NCBI GenBank assembly: GCA_965153455.1
Contig: OZ234498.1
Span: forward strand, 1,178,001 to 1,242,000
DNA: 64,000 nucleotides
Reading direction: 5' to 3'
Source of the DNA: Sphagnum compactum
Taxonomy: Eukaryota > Bryophyta > Sphagnopsida > Sphagnales
In this document: piece after piece, positions 1-10,299 of the stretch
How positions within the stretch are numbered: the first letter of the stretch is position 1
Layout of the letters: every line of letters starts with the position of its first letter
Made by a program: the position numbers and the translations under genes
The notes under the pieces: model-generated
Databases searched by the model: none
The model's input: the letters and a program-made list of their open reading frames with translations, nothing else
Told to the model about the DNA's origin: nothing

Positions 1-1
1 C

Positions 2-464
2 AAGTCTAGTGACCGATCGCAGGGGTTGACAAGGCGCATCAGTGACTTCAATCGTCAAATGGCACACCTCACTATTGACTTTTTGGGCTCCATCGAAGAT
101 GACGTGAATCTCTATGCTATTATCGAAGGCAAAGGAATGGGGAGCAAGGTACAGAACTTCCTAATCAAATTTAATCAAACTGGGCATTTGGCCACTGGTA
201 TCTTGATGTGCTCATCATCATACTCCTACTTTGTGTTGTGATACAAGTGGTTCAAGTTCTTGATTGGTTAATGAAAAAAATTGGATTGTTCCTGTGTTGT
301 AGGTTTTGGTACCAACAGCAACAGGTCGCCTGCTGACACGCAATGAGTTCATCAAGGTGGGAGATGCTAATCATATGGAAGTCTGCCAGCCTGTTAATGA
401 GGACCACATTTCATACCAGAAATTACTGGAATTTGCAGACATCATATTGCAAAAGCCAATTTGA
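2..464 (+). pseudogene. SERAC1-like alpha/beta hydrolase, C-terminal two exons (cut by window start)
   Basis: Two exons are visible. Exon A runs from the window edge to 148 and ends at a GT donor (149-150). Exon B runs from 303, after an AG acceptor at 301-302, to a TGA at 462-464; the junction is phase 0. The protein resembles the C-terminal third of plant SERAC1-like serine hydrolases: a helical stretch, a strand ending in NLYAIIEGKGMGSK, then VLVPTATGRL and GDANHMEVCQP, where the His fits the catalytic-triad His. No break is seen in this part; the nucleophile elbow would lie upstream of the window. The second copy at 44.6-45.35 kb is inverted and encodes an identical last exon. Typed as pseudogene only because the sister copy is broken and the 5' part is unseen; it could be a live gene. 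The family call is from motif memory, not a search. Confidence 0.55.
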
Positions 465-1682
465 GAAAAAATTAGGTTGATTAAAAAATACAGCACCTGT
501 CCAGAGTTAAAAATATATGTTCTAGAGCTGGTTGCCAGCTTTAGGGAGGTGGTCTTGAAAGCAGCATGCTGAAAGAGTTTGGCAAGGGTGGAGTGTGGAG
601 CAGCATGACAGCAGATTTGTTCGGTTCTCCTTTCTTAAAAGACTGCAAACAGTAACCAGTCCACAATCTTGACAGTAATCCACATGTGGAAAAAAGTGGC
701 TAGAGACTCATCCATGTATTTGAGGCTAAAGAAGCACCCACTCTCGAGTATTGATTTAATATCTGCTTTCAGGTTACTGTGCACAGCGCACAACAACCAA
801 TTCAACGAGAACTCTACTCAAAAGGAAAACTGAGTATAGGACATCAGGAATGCTCAAAATGAAGAGAGTAACTCAAAGAGTGCAAATTCTTGAATCGCAT
901 ACATGTTAGAGCCTCAACAGCTTGCACTCCATAAACTCTGTCCTTCGATGCCTGAACTTGGCGCTGTACCCCAAGGGGATCTAGGACTTCACTGTAACCA
1001 AATCTGTGGTACTATCATCTAATGCCACAATCTTTTGGAAGAATTTAGTGAAAATTCAGAATTCAAGCTAACAAAGATATTGCCTTGGAAGAGAAGAGCA
1101 AGCCTCACCCATTGCACCCATTTTCATTCATTCCTTCAGCAACAATCCTGCAGCAGAACTATGTTCACTTTGCAGTAAGTCTCCAAACACCTTGCTCTCA
1201 CCTGCTTGTGTCAGTGAATCAGATCCTTACCTTAATCAAGTTCGAGATCACTAAGAAAAAAATCCAACAGTTTCATTGACCATAACATTTTTCCTTTCAC
1301 ACCTAGACACAAGCCTATTCAACACCTTGTACAATATAGTTATTCACACTTCAGGAAAACCCAAAAAACATTAGGACATGTCCTAAAAATCATACTCATT
1401 TTTATCATCTGTCCTTGACAAGAATCAATACCTACCATAATATATCATATGAAGATAACCTACCAGTAATATCAATATTATTATACCTACCAATAACCCA
1501 CTATATTTTCTGTGCGTGACAGACAACATGCAATGTGTATTTGGTCAATATTGTGATGTAGCTAGAGTGGCGATGATCCATAGGAAGATTTTACCAAATT
1601 TGGCCACAAGCTAAATATGAAAGTAACTTTTTAAAAATATCCTTCTACATTTTTGGCTAGATGATCAGATGATTTTTCCTAA
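465..1682. other. Non-coding, dispersed repeat copies
   Basis: No gene is seen. 465-765 continues the inverted duplication shared with 44335-44620. 1054-1362 is a direct, near-identical copy of 59151-59457, including the phrase CCTTGGAAGAGAAGAGCAAG. The short open frame at 1085-1279 belongs to this repeat and has no recognisable domain. 1380-1680 is AT-rich and unremarkable. Confidence 0.6.
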
Positions 1683-1893
1683 ATTTTGGTTAAATTTTGG
1701 CTACTGAAAATCTCAAAAAGCACTTATAAATCAGCACTTACATTTTTCAATATAGCATTAAAATGGCTATATGTATAGCTTGCCAAACAAAAGGCTGATA
1801 ACATGATAGATCTCTTGAAGTAGTAAGTAGTCGTGTACCAGTTGTTAGGTATTTGGATAAAAGTAATTAATATGGTATGTGAGTAGCACGACA
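1683..1893 (+). repeat. ~210-bp dispersed repeat, copy 1 of 3
   Basis: Begins near TTGGTTAAATTTTGGCTACT and ends at ATTAATATGGTATGTGA. The same sequence recurs at 23044-23253 and 59812-60003. In those two copies it is followed by the downstream region and last exon of an O-methyltransferase; here it stops and changes to unrelated DNA at about 1893, so this copy is truncated on that side. Confidence 0.85.
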
Positions 1894-1945
1894 CCGCACT
1901 GGGACAAAACTGGGAGTCCAAAGGAGACCCCAAAGAACCCTAAAT

Positions 1946-2278
1946 ACGTAATATTTTCACCTGCATAATCATCCATCCAGAACTCCTAATTGGACGGAAT
2001 TACAAATACATGATATTTCATCCAAATAAATCACCATGCAAAACTTATCATTAGACGGAACTTACGAATACATAAATATTTCATCCACATAATCAATCCA
2101 TCCAAAACTCTAAGTGGACAAAACTACAAAATCTTTAATATTTCATCCACAAATCATTCCTCCTAATTGGACGGAACTACAAATACATGATATCTCATCC
2201 TCATAACCACCCATCCAGAACTCTGAGCTCACTGGACGGAACTAAAAACGTATAATATTTCATCCACATAATCACAGA
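1946..2278. repeat. Degenerate ~75-bp tandem satellite
   Basis: About four and a half diverged units, each built around CATCCAGAACTC, TTGGACGGAACTACAAATAC and ATATTTCATCCACATAATCA. Unit lengths vary. The GGACGGA/CATCCA words resemble the minisatellites of the Helitron cluster further on. No coding potential is seen. Confidence 0.7.
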
Positions 2279-2354
2279 ACTGCCGGGTTTCACGAAAACC
2301 CGGAAAAGAGGAGCCAGGCAGGTTTTTGGGTGGTTATTTTACTTTTACAATTTG

Positions 2355-2500
2355 GGATCTGGGTTTCGGGACCTGCCTGTCCTGGGTTTCAGGACCTCGA
2401 CCAGACGGACGGACAGGCGGGTCCCGATCTGGGTTTCAGGACCTCGACGGACGGACAAGACCTCGACTTTCAGGACCTCGACGGACAGACAAGGCATTTT
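2355..2500 (+). repeat. Short GC-rich repeats with GGGTTTCAGGACCTCGAC core
   Basis: The core GGGTTTCAGGACCTCGAC and the word GACGGACGGACA recur several times over about 150 bp. This array directly precedes a minus-strand Helitron-type 3' end at 2516. The overlapping 240-codon open frame (2330-3052) is mostly this array and the 54-bp array that follows, and is not accepted as a gene. Confidence 0.6.
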
Positions 2501-2515
2501 ATATATAAGATGGTA

Positions 2516-2937
2516 CTAGTGTGTGCCCCGTGCATAATGCACAGGTGTGTTATTTCAACAATGTTTGGTTCAACCCCGTCGACCCCCCCCCCCCCGCCCG
2601 GTCCTTCACATTTCCCACTCCGGTTCTTTAACCCGTCAAGCCCCCCCTCGCCCGGTCCTTCGCATTTCCCACTCCGGGTCTTTAACCCGTCGATCCCCCC
2701 CCGGCCTGGTCCTTCGCATTTCTCACTCCAATTCTTTAACCTTTCAGTTCCGGTTCTTGAGAACCCAACAGGAACGAAAGAACCATCGGTTCCTTTCATT
2801 TCGACAACCTTGCCGAGCTCATGGTTTTCGTGGAAGAACTACCAGTTCTTTGACTTTGTCATTATTTTGAGGCCCATAACTAAGACTACCTTTTTTTTAG
2901 CTGCTGTCCGTCCGGCTTCAAGGGAGGCTTCATTCAC
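2516..2937 (-). mobile_element. Short non-autonomous Helitron-like element
   Basis: The minus strand ends in CTAG followed by T (2516-2519), with the palindrome GTGCATAATGCAC at 2530-2542 just inside: the hairpin-plus-CTRR structure of Helitron 3' ends. The opposite side near 2895-2937 carries GTCCGTCCGGCTTCA and a degraded GGCTTCATTC, the subterminal motif seen at 5' sides of other elements here (for example 14110-14140). The interior contains a 54-bp minisatellite. The 5' boundary is approximate. Confidence 0.5.
2580..2745. repeat. 54-bp minisatellite, 3 units, inside Helitron-like element
   Basis: The start of GGTCCTTCGCATTTCCC recurs at 2600, 2654 and 2708, a constant 54-bp spacing. Units are separated by C-runs. 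Because 54 is a multiple of three, an open frame passes through the array and looks like an 18-residue Pro-rich protein repeat; this is explained by the array itself. Confidence 0.8.
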
Positions 2938-3059
2938 AGCCGTCGCCATCGCTCCTGCTGTTGCTATTCCTGCTGCTGCGGCTCTTGTTGTTGTATATAG
3001 ACGGCATCCCCTTGTCCACCTAATATGGCTCGGAAGGACAAAGAATGGATGAAGGTTGG

Positions 3060-3505
3060 CCAGGCAATATAACGACAGGTATATTAGGCCTTTCTTACTA
3101 TTCTATTCACAAAGAGAACAGACACACGTGCAGGCGCGCACGCAAGAGAGCAGATGATAAAAAAAGACGGCAAGCGAGACAGTAAGGATGGCAATTCCGG
3201 CTATTTAGATTCTCAAAGAAAACAGACACACGTGCAGGCGCGCACGCAAGAGAGCAGATGATAAAAAAAGACGGCGAGCGAGACAGTAAGGATGGCAATT
3301 CCGGCTATTTAGATTCTCAAAGAAAACAGACATACGTGCATGCACGCACACACACACACACAAACACAGATTGAAAAGGTCGCGAGAGGTTGTCGTCTAC
3401 TGCATCTGTGGCACACGTCTGATAGGGCTAGCAGTAGTGTGTACAAGTGTGGTGGGATGGTGCACTTGATGATGCAACCCTGCACTTACACTTTACATTG
3501 GTTTT
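3060..3505 (+). repeat. Left arm of long inverted repeat
   Basis: This segment matches the reverse complement of 11220-11545: the 104-bp unit, then TCGCGAGAGGTTGTCGTC, then GTGGTGGGATGGTGCACTTG. The left arm is longer because its unit is duplicated. The two arms enclose the autonomous Helitron and neighbouring elements. Between 3505 and 4020 no gene is seen. Confidence 0.75.
3105..3350. repeat. 104-bp tandem repeat, 2.3 units
   Basis: AACAGACACA starts at 3117 and 3221 and a diverged third copy starts at 3325, a spacing of 104 bp. Units contain GGCGCGCACGCAAGAGAGCA. One reverse-complement unit lies at 11395-11520, as part of the long inverted repeat listed separately. Confidence 0.85.
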
Positions 3506-4020
3506 AACGACTCTGCTTCAACGACTATTGGGTGCCTATTCTGGTGGTCAGGTACTTCACCATAATCTATTCTCTTTGCACGTCATTGGCTTCAGCAGCT
3601 CTGCTTTAGCGGGTATTGGGTGCATGGGCAGTTGTGATTCCTCTGTTGACCTTCAGCTGTAACCTTCCACAGTTGGAATCACTGCCCATCTGGATCCTTA
3701 CACGTCCAGATGGGCAACGAATTCCTGTCTGCGCCTTTGTAGGCACCTTTAGCAGTTTAGTTAGTTAGTTGGTTGTTCAATCAATCGTCTGCCATGCTGC
3801 AAAATGGGTCCCCTATATTACATGGTCAGCTTTAACACATAGTCTGTTGAAGATGTTGTACCTAACTGAAGGATGACTTTTAATTTAGCTTTAGATCATT
3901 GAGAGCTTTGCGAACTTTCCATTAATCTTAAATCATCTGGATTTGATAGGGATTTACAAATTAATTTCTGTGTAACCTTGACCTTCCTCGAAGAGTGCAG
4001 GAGAAACCCCTTGCCCCAAG

Positions 4021-7000
4021 ATGCTCGAATTGTTTGGAGATGGAGATGCGTCAGCTCAAGGCACGTCAGAATCTACACATGAACGTCGCAATCGCCTACA
4101 GAGAGAACGTCGCAATTGCCTACAGAGAGCACGACGTGCTAAACAACGTGAACAACCTTCTTTTCGCAATGACGCATTACAATTGTTTGGAGACGGAGAT
4201 GCGTCAGCTCAAGGCACGTCAGAATCTGCACATGAACGTCGCAATCACCTACAGAGAGAACGGCGTGCTAACCAACGTGAACAACCTTCTTTTCGTAATG
4301 ATGCATTACAATTGTTTGGAGACGGAGATGCGTCAGCTCAAGGCACGTCAGAATCTGCACATGAACGTCGCAATCGCCTACAGAGAGAACGGCGTGTTAA
4401 GCAACGTGAACAACCTTCTCTTCGCAATGACGCATTACAATTGTTTGGAGACGGAGATGCGTCAGCCCCGGGACGATGGGATTGTGGAGAAATGGACACA
4501 ATATGTGGATTCTACTGCGCGAAAATGTGGATCAAAGAACAATCAGTAAACTCGACGAACAACAACCCACAATTTTCTCTATGTTGCGAGAATGGCAAAG
4601 TTCTATTGCCGAATCTTCCTGCAACACCGCAAGAGCTGGAAGTTCTTTTAACTAGCAAAGAAAGTAGTGTTGTCAAATTTCGAGATCAGATTCGCATGTA
4701 CAATTCGGTGTTGGCATTCACTTCGTTCGGTGCCAAAGTTGATGAGTCGATAATAGGAGGGCCTGGACCGTACTCCTTTCGCATTCAAGGTGAACTTTAT
4801 CACAAAATCGGATCCCTATGTCCTGCCGAAGGACAACGGCCACAGTTTGCACAACTGTACATTCATGATACGAAACACGAACATCAAAACCGGCATGCTG
4901 TTATGCCCTTGCTTAATCCAACGACGTTGGATCGGTTGTTGACCATGATGTACAATATCAATCCCTATGTCAAAGTGTTCAAAATGGCAAGGGATATGAT
5001 GGCAACAGAAGGTGTTCCCATGGATCTGAAATTGCGTCTCATTGCCTCTCGAACAAAGGATGCCCGTCAATACAATGTGCCGACGGCCGATGAAGTCGTT
5101 GCATTGATGGTAGGAGATGGTTCTGAGGCTATACACAGATGTGACGTTGTCCTTGCTCAGCAAGCTGGCCCGTTTCAGCGCATTTCTGAACTACATGTCG
5201 AATACATGGCTTTACATTATCCGTTGCTATTTCCTTACGGTGAGGATGGATGGCATCCGAATATTCTAGTCAATGGTGTTGTTGCTGATGCAGATTTGGA
5301 TGAAGACCATGCGAGAGAATCAGAGCTTCAAAGAAAACATTGCAATGTGACAATGGCAGAATTTTATGGTTATCGGCTTCAACATTGAGACACCGATGGC
5401 ATTGCGTTGCTTCGGGGTGACCGATTGCGGCAACAATACATTGTGGGTGCTTATGCGGCTATCGAACAAAATCGCTTGAAGTATCTACGCTTGAATAAAA
5501 AAAAACTTCGCGTGGATCTTTATCAAGGCCTTCAAGACGCCATCGCTGCAGGTGACACTAGCGCTGTTGCCATCGGACAGAGGATCATTCTACCATTTTC
5601 TTTCATAGTAGGTCCACGTCACATGGTTCAGAATTATCAAGATGCCATGGCAATCTATAGATGGGCCGGCTGCCTGAATGCGTTTGTTACATTCACTTGC
5701 AATCCCCAATGGCTTGAAATCAAGAAAGCGTTGCTACTCGAACAGCAACCTCAGGATCGACCCGATTTGGTAACCCGAGTGTTCAAAATCAAGCTGAAGG
5801 AGTTGATCAATGACATTCACAAAAACCATATTCTGGGACGCATGATTGCAGGAATCTATGTCGTTGAATTTCAAAAGCGTGGGCTACCGCATGCACACAT
5901 TCTCATCTTCTTTATCAAAGACTACAAACCACACACGGTCGAGGATGTGGACCGCATGATCAGTGCTGAACTTCCGAATTCAGAAACAAACAAGTTGGCC
6001 CACGAGACGGTTGCCAGATGCATGATGCATGGTCCATGTGGAGCTGCGTTTCCAAATGCCCCGTGCATGGAAGAAGGCAAATGCAAAAAACAATATCCAC
6101 GCAAGTTCCAATCCGAGACGTTGACGAATGTAAACGGATACCCTATTTATCGGCGTAGAGATACGGGGCACACAGTTTTGGTTCATGGCATTGAATTGGA
6201 CAATCGTTGGGTGGTACCGCACAATGTCTATTTATCGACCAAATACGATGCGCACATCAACGTTGAAGTCTGCAACAATATTCGTGCAGTCAAATATCTA
6301 TTCAAGTACGTATATAAAGGACATGATCATGCAACTATTGAGATCTCACGCCAGAGCGATAATGCCACCGAAGGGAATGTGGTCGAAACTGATGAAATTA
6401 AGAAATATCTCGACTGTCGCTATGTATCTGCATCAGAGGCAGTGTGGCGCATCTTCAAGTTTGATATGCATGAGCGGTTTCCTACCGTTGAGCGTTTGCA
6501 ATACCATTTGCCCAATCAGCAAATGGTGCTGTTTGACGATGATGATGATGTGCAGGAAGTGGCAACACGATCAGCCATTTCTAGAACGATGCTCACAAAA
6601 TGGTTCAAAACAAACCAAGAATCGGAAGTTGCATGAAGCTTTACATTTGATCAATTCCTTCAGCAATGGGTGTGGAATCGGAAGTTGAAGCGATGGACAA
6701 TGCGCAAGAGAGGTTTTGCCATTGGTCGCATGTATTATGCACACCCGACATCGGGTGAACGTTATTATTTACGAATGCTGCTGAACTACGTCAAAGGTGC
6801 CACATGCTACGAGCATTTGCGGACAGTGGATGGCAGAGAGCACGACACATTCAAAGATGCATGCATTGCAATGGGTTTGCTTGCAGACGATAATGACTGG
6901 CATCAAGCCTTGGAAGAAGCTGGTGTTTGGGCCTCAGGACGACAACTGCGTGACATGTTTGCCTCCATGTTGATGTTTTGTGAGGTCACAAATCCGAGAC

Positions 7001-8739
7001 AGTTATGGGATGCACATTGGGAGTCTTTGAGCGATGACATTGAAGCAATGACACGCTGCGAGCATGCTGATCCAACTATTACCCTTTATGAGGATGCGCT
7101 AAAGGATCGTGCATTGTATGAGATCGATCAGGTTCTCATGCGCAATGGACACCACCTGGAAGATTTCGCAACGCTTCCCAAGTCTAATTACATCCTTTCT
7201 GTTCATGGAGGAAACCGATTGGTCGAAGAAGAGTTAGCTTATGATCAGCATTCATTGACCCTAGATGCAGACAATGCAGAAGATAGGCTCAATGGTGATC
7301 AGCGCAACGCATACGAAACTATTTTGAATGCCGTGACAAACAAAGAGGGCAAACTATTCTTTGTGTATGGCAGTGGTGGGACCGGCAAAACATTTGTTTG
7401 GACAACACTTTTGTCCCGTCTACGAGGGCAAGGCAAAATCATGCCTGCAGTTGCCTCATCAGGAATTGCATCTTTGTTGCTTCCGGGCGGCAGAACCGCC
7501 CATTCAAGATTCAAGATTCCAATTGATCTCCACGATGAGTCAACTTGCAACATCACACAACAGATGAAAGTGGCCAAGTTGGTGCGTAAAGCTGATCTGA
7601 TCATTTGGGATGAGGCACCGATGATGCATCGTCGAGCTTTTGAAGCTGTTGATCGCACCCTACGTGATTTGATGCAATTGGATGACGCACAGGCAACTGA
7701 GAAAATCTTTGGTGGGAAAACCATGGTCCTTGGTGGGGATTTTCGATAGATCTTGCCTATTGTTCCCAAGGGGGGACGAGAAGACATTGTCAGTGCTTCG
7801 TTGCCTCGATCGCATCTTTGGGAGCATGTTACAATTCTTCGTCTTCATATCAAGATGCGAATCATGGCAACCAGTTCTGAAGAGCAACGAGAGTTTACCA
7901 AATGGGTGTTGAATGTTGGGGATGGTAATCTTCCTCCCATTGGAAAAGAAGAAGGTGTCGATCCAGATTGGATCAAGATTCCATCCCATATGAGGCTGCC
8001 AGTAGAAGATTACAGCTTAAGAGGATTAATCCGAACCATCTATCCGCATCACCAGTGCCACTCTGGAGATGCCATGTATCTTATGCAACGCAGCATTCTA
8101 GCCCCCAAGAATACTGATGTTGATGAAGTCAACAATGCAATTTTAGAATCGCTATCTGAAGAATCGCACACATACCTCAGCGCAAATTCTTTGACTCCAA
8201 CAGAAGAAGGTGCAAGTGTTGCTGCAGGAGTTTCAATGGATTCATTATATCCGGTGGAATTTTTAGACACTTTGCAATTTAGTGGTATCACAAATCATGA
8301 GCTGGAACTCAAAATGGGTGTGCCAATCCTTTTGTTGCGTAATCTCAATCAATCAATAGGATTATGCAATGGTACGAGGTTGATTGTCAAAAGATTGGGT
8401 CAGCGTGTCATTGAAGCAGAAATCATCACAGGAAACAATGTCGGCAAACGTGTGTTCATACTTCGCATCATCATGTCCCCCTCTGGGATTGATTGGCCAT
8501 TTGTTTTGCGTCGTCGTCAATTTCCAGTTCGAGTGGCATTTGCAATCACAATCAACAAGAGTCAAGGTCAAACATTCAATAACGTTGGGGTATATTTGCC
8601 GTCTCTGGTCTATTCCCATGGTCAGCTTTATGGTGCTATTTCACGGGTCACAAGTAGTGCAAACATCAAGATTTTCAACGGCCAGGGTCCCGATAGATAC
8701 ATGCGGAATGTGGTATATAAAGAGGTTTTGGAAATGTAG
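4021..8739 (+). pseudogene. Autonomous Helitron Rep-helicase (RepHel), one frame with three stops
   Basis: This protein is the rolling-circle transposase of Helitrons: an HUH nuclease nicks and joins DNA and a Pif1-like helicase unwinds it. One frame runs from ATG 4021 to TAG 8737-8739 (about 1,570 codons), interrupted only by TGA at 5386-5388, TGA at 6634-6636 and TAG at 7747-7749; no frameshift is needed. In order: a basic N-terminal repeat region (4021-4460), a Helitron-like N domain, the HUH motif GLPHAHILIF (5881-5910), the tyrosine motif VKYLFKYVYKG (6289-6321), Walker A GSGGTGKT (7369-7392), Walker B WDE (7606-7614), GGDFR just before the last stop, and NKSQGQTF near 8551. Length and order match plant RepHel proteins. 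Each stop is one transition from a sense codon. The upstream in-frame stop at 3979-3981 makes 4021 the first ATG. Confidence 0.9.
4030..4460 (+). repeat. 129-bp in-frame tandem repeat in RepHel N-terminus
   Basis: TTGTTTGGAGA(C/T)GGAGATGCG starts at 4030, 4183, 4312 and 4441. The spacings are 153, 129 and 129 bp; the first unit has a 24-bp internal duplication. All are multiples of three, so the reading frame is kept and each 43-residue unit gives an acidic FGDGDAS piece and a basic HERRNRLQRERR piece. A second frame (3995-4549) is also open through the array but has no homology to RepHel. Confidence 0.9.
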
Positions 8740-8885
8740 TTGGTAGGTGTAATTTTGTAACATGTATCGTCAAATGCACAGGCAAAAATGGATTCATACT
8801 AGATTTTTTATTTAAAATAAACAAAGTAACTATGACACCAATATCATTAAGCATCATTTTGTAATATGTACCGTCAAATACACAC

Positions 8886-8914
8886 ACCTGTGCATTATGC
8901 ACGGGGCTCAAACT
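8886..8914 (+). other. Helitron 3' terminal hairpin of the autonomous element
   Basis: GTGCATTATGCAC (8890-8902) lies about 150 bp after the RepHel stop, followed by GGGGCTCAAACT. Sister ends in this window read CAAACTAG|T; here the last bases run directly into ATATAGTAAATAACG, the 5' end of the next element, so the CTAG has been lost or overwritten. The 100 bp before the hairpin match the minus-strand copy at 14188-14290. Confidence 0.65.
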
Positions 8915-10299
8915 ATATAGTAAATAACGTTGTGGACGAAATGAAGCTTTCCATCCATCCGTCCATCGCGTCATCCATCCCGTCATCCATCCAAACAGAA
9001 CAAATATATATTTTAAAAAGGGGAAAAACTAGAGAAAAACAAAAACGGGAAAACACTGTAACAATTAGAAACTTTTTTTAGACACTTAAACATGAAACAA
9101 AAAAGGGAAATACAGTAAAATAATCTTTAATTTTTTTTTAAAATAGATGAAAAAAAAAGAAACAAAACAGAGAGCAAAAGAAATAAAAAAAAAACCATAC
9201 TTTTAAAAAAAAGGGTTTGTCTTCTCTTTCCGGGCTGCAAACCTGCATCCAATCAAACAAAAATAATTTATTCTTATTATTATTTTTATGATGAAACATA
9301 TTGGAAAAACTAAATTTTTTTGAAAAAGACAACAGAAATTAAATAAACAAATAAATAAACGCATAAAAATAGAAAAAAACGAAAATAGACAGAATAAGAA
9401 TAGAAAAAATTAAAACATGAAACAAACATAAAAAAAAAAAAGTAAGAAAAAACTGTAAAAAAGGAATGGAAACAAATGAAACAAGGAAAGGGAAATACAG
9501 TACAAAAAAAATTACAAAAAATAAGAAACCCGAGCACATTCTGCCGATGTGTGGGCTTTCTCTAAGTTTAGGGTTTCGGGTTTATGGCCGCCCGAAAACC
9601 CTAAACCCTAAACCCCCGCCCGAAATAGCCAGATTTGCAAACTATATCTGCACCAAAATTTCCAAATGATCGCCACTTTGGTTTAATCTTCCTACGGATG
9701 ATCGCCACTTTGGCTATATCACAAAATTGACCGAGAACACATTGCTTTGTTTTTAGCGTATTGCAAAAATATTTATGGCAAGTAGTGCTAGGGAAGAGAG
9801 AGACAGAGAGAGAGAGGAAGAAGAGAGCGGGAGAAAGTGAGAAGTTGTGATCGTAGTGTGAGCGTTGTTGCTTGCAGAAGAGTTTGGTTTTGTTGCGTCT
9901 TTTTTCCTCTCCATAGCCGTGTCTTTCCGGCCGTTACTTGGGACTCTTCGGTGCTCTGTTCTGCAGCCGCGATCCTCCTCTTCCGGTGGACGTCATCCGC
10001 TTCACATTCGGTACGGCGGGTCGATCTAAAGGAACAACTATAAAAAATTTCTACTCCTTGACATCCAGATCTGGCTTCTTCGCGGCCAGGAGTTACTCGG
10101 ATCACTACGATCGGTTTAAAAATAAAAATACAAAAGTGAAAAAGAAACACTTTATTTTTATTATAAATAATAACAATAATAACAGAAAACACATAAAAAT
10201 AAAAAATAAAAAAGATAAAAGTTTTTAACAAAAACTAAAACATGAACCAAACATTGTTGAAATAACACACCTGTGCGTTAGGCACGGGGTTCAAACTAG
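8915..10299 (+). mobile_element. Non-autonomous Helitron-like element, ~1.39 kb
   Basis: The left end ATATAGTAAATAACG is followed by GAAGCTTTCCATCCATCC and a CATCC/GTCC minisatellite (8940-8990). The interior is A-rich with no coding capacity. The right end has a hairpin at 10273-10285 and CTAG at 10296-10299 followed by T. A reverse-complement copy of essentially the whole element lies at 12683-13880. 9565-9618 holds CCCTAAACCCTAAACCC telomere-like words. The open frames inside are low-complexity artefacts. Confidence 0.65.
9565..9620. repeat. Short interstitial telomere-like repeats
   Basis: AGTTTAGGGTTTCGGGTTTA on one side and AACCCTAAACCCTAAACCCC on the other form an inverted arrangement of TTTAGGG-type words around GGCCGCCC. 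Too short and degenerate to be a telomere relic with confidence. Confidence 0.5.

Noticed and set aside
1946-2278. CRISPR-like array of regular repeats
   Set aside because: Units are diverged and lack unique spacers of constant size; the DNA is from a plant nucleus.
2330-3052. 240-codon open frame
   Set aside because: It runs through two tandem arrays whose lengths are multiples of three; the Pro-rich repeats are translations of C-runs and no domain is present.
3995-4549. 184-codon frame with 43-residue repeats
   Set aside because: Shadow of the 129-bp repeat in the RepHel gene; only the 4021 frame continues into the conserved Helitron domains.
5386-7749. Possible stop-codon rescue by U-to-C RNA editing
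   Set aside because: All three stops could be restored by U-to-C or similar change, but this editing is known from organelles of some land plants, and Helitrons are nuclear. Simple C-to-T decay is enough.
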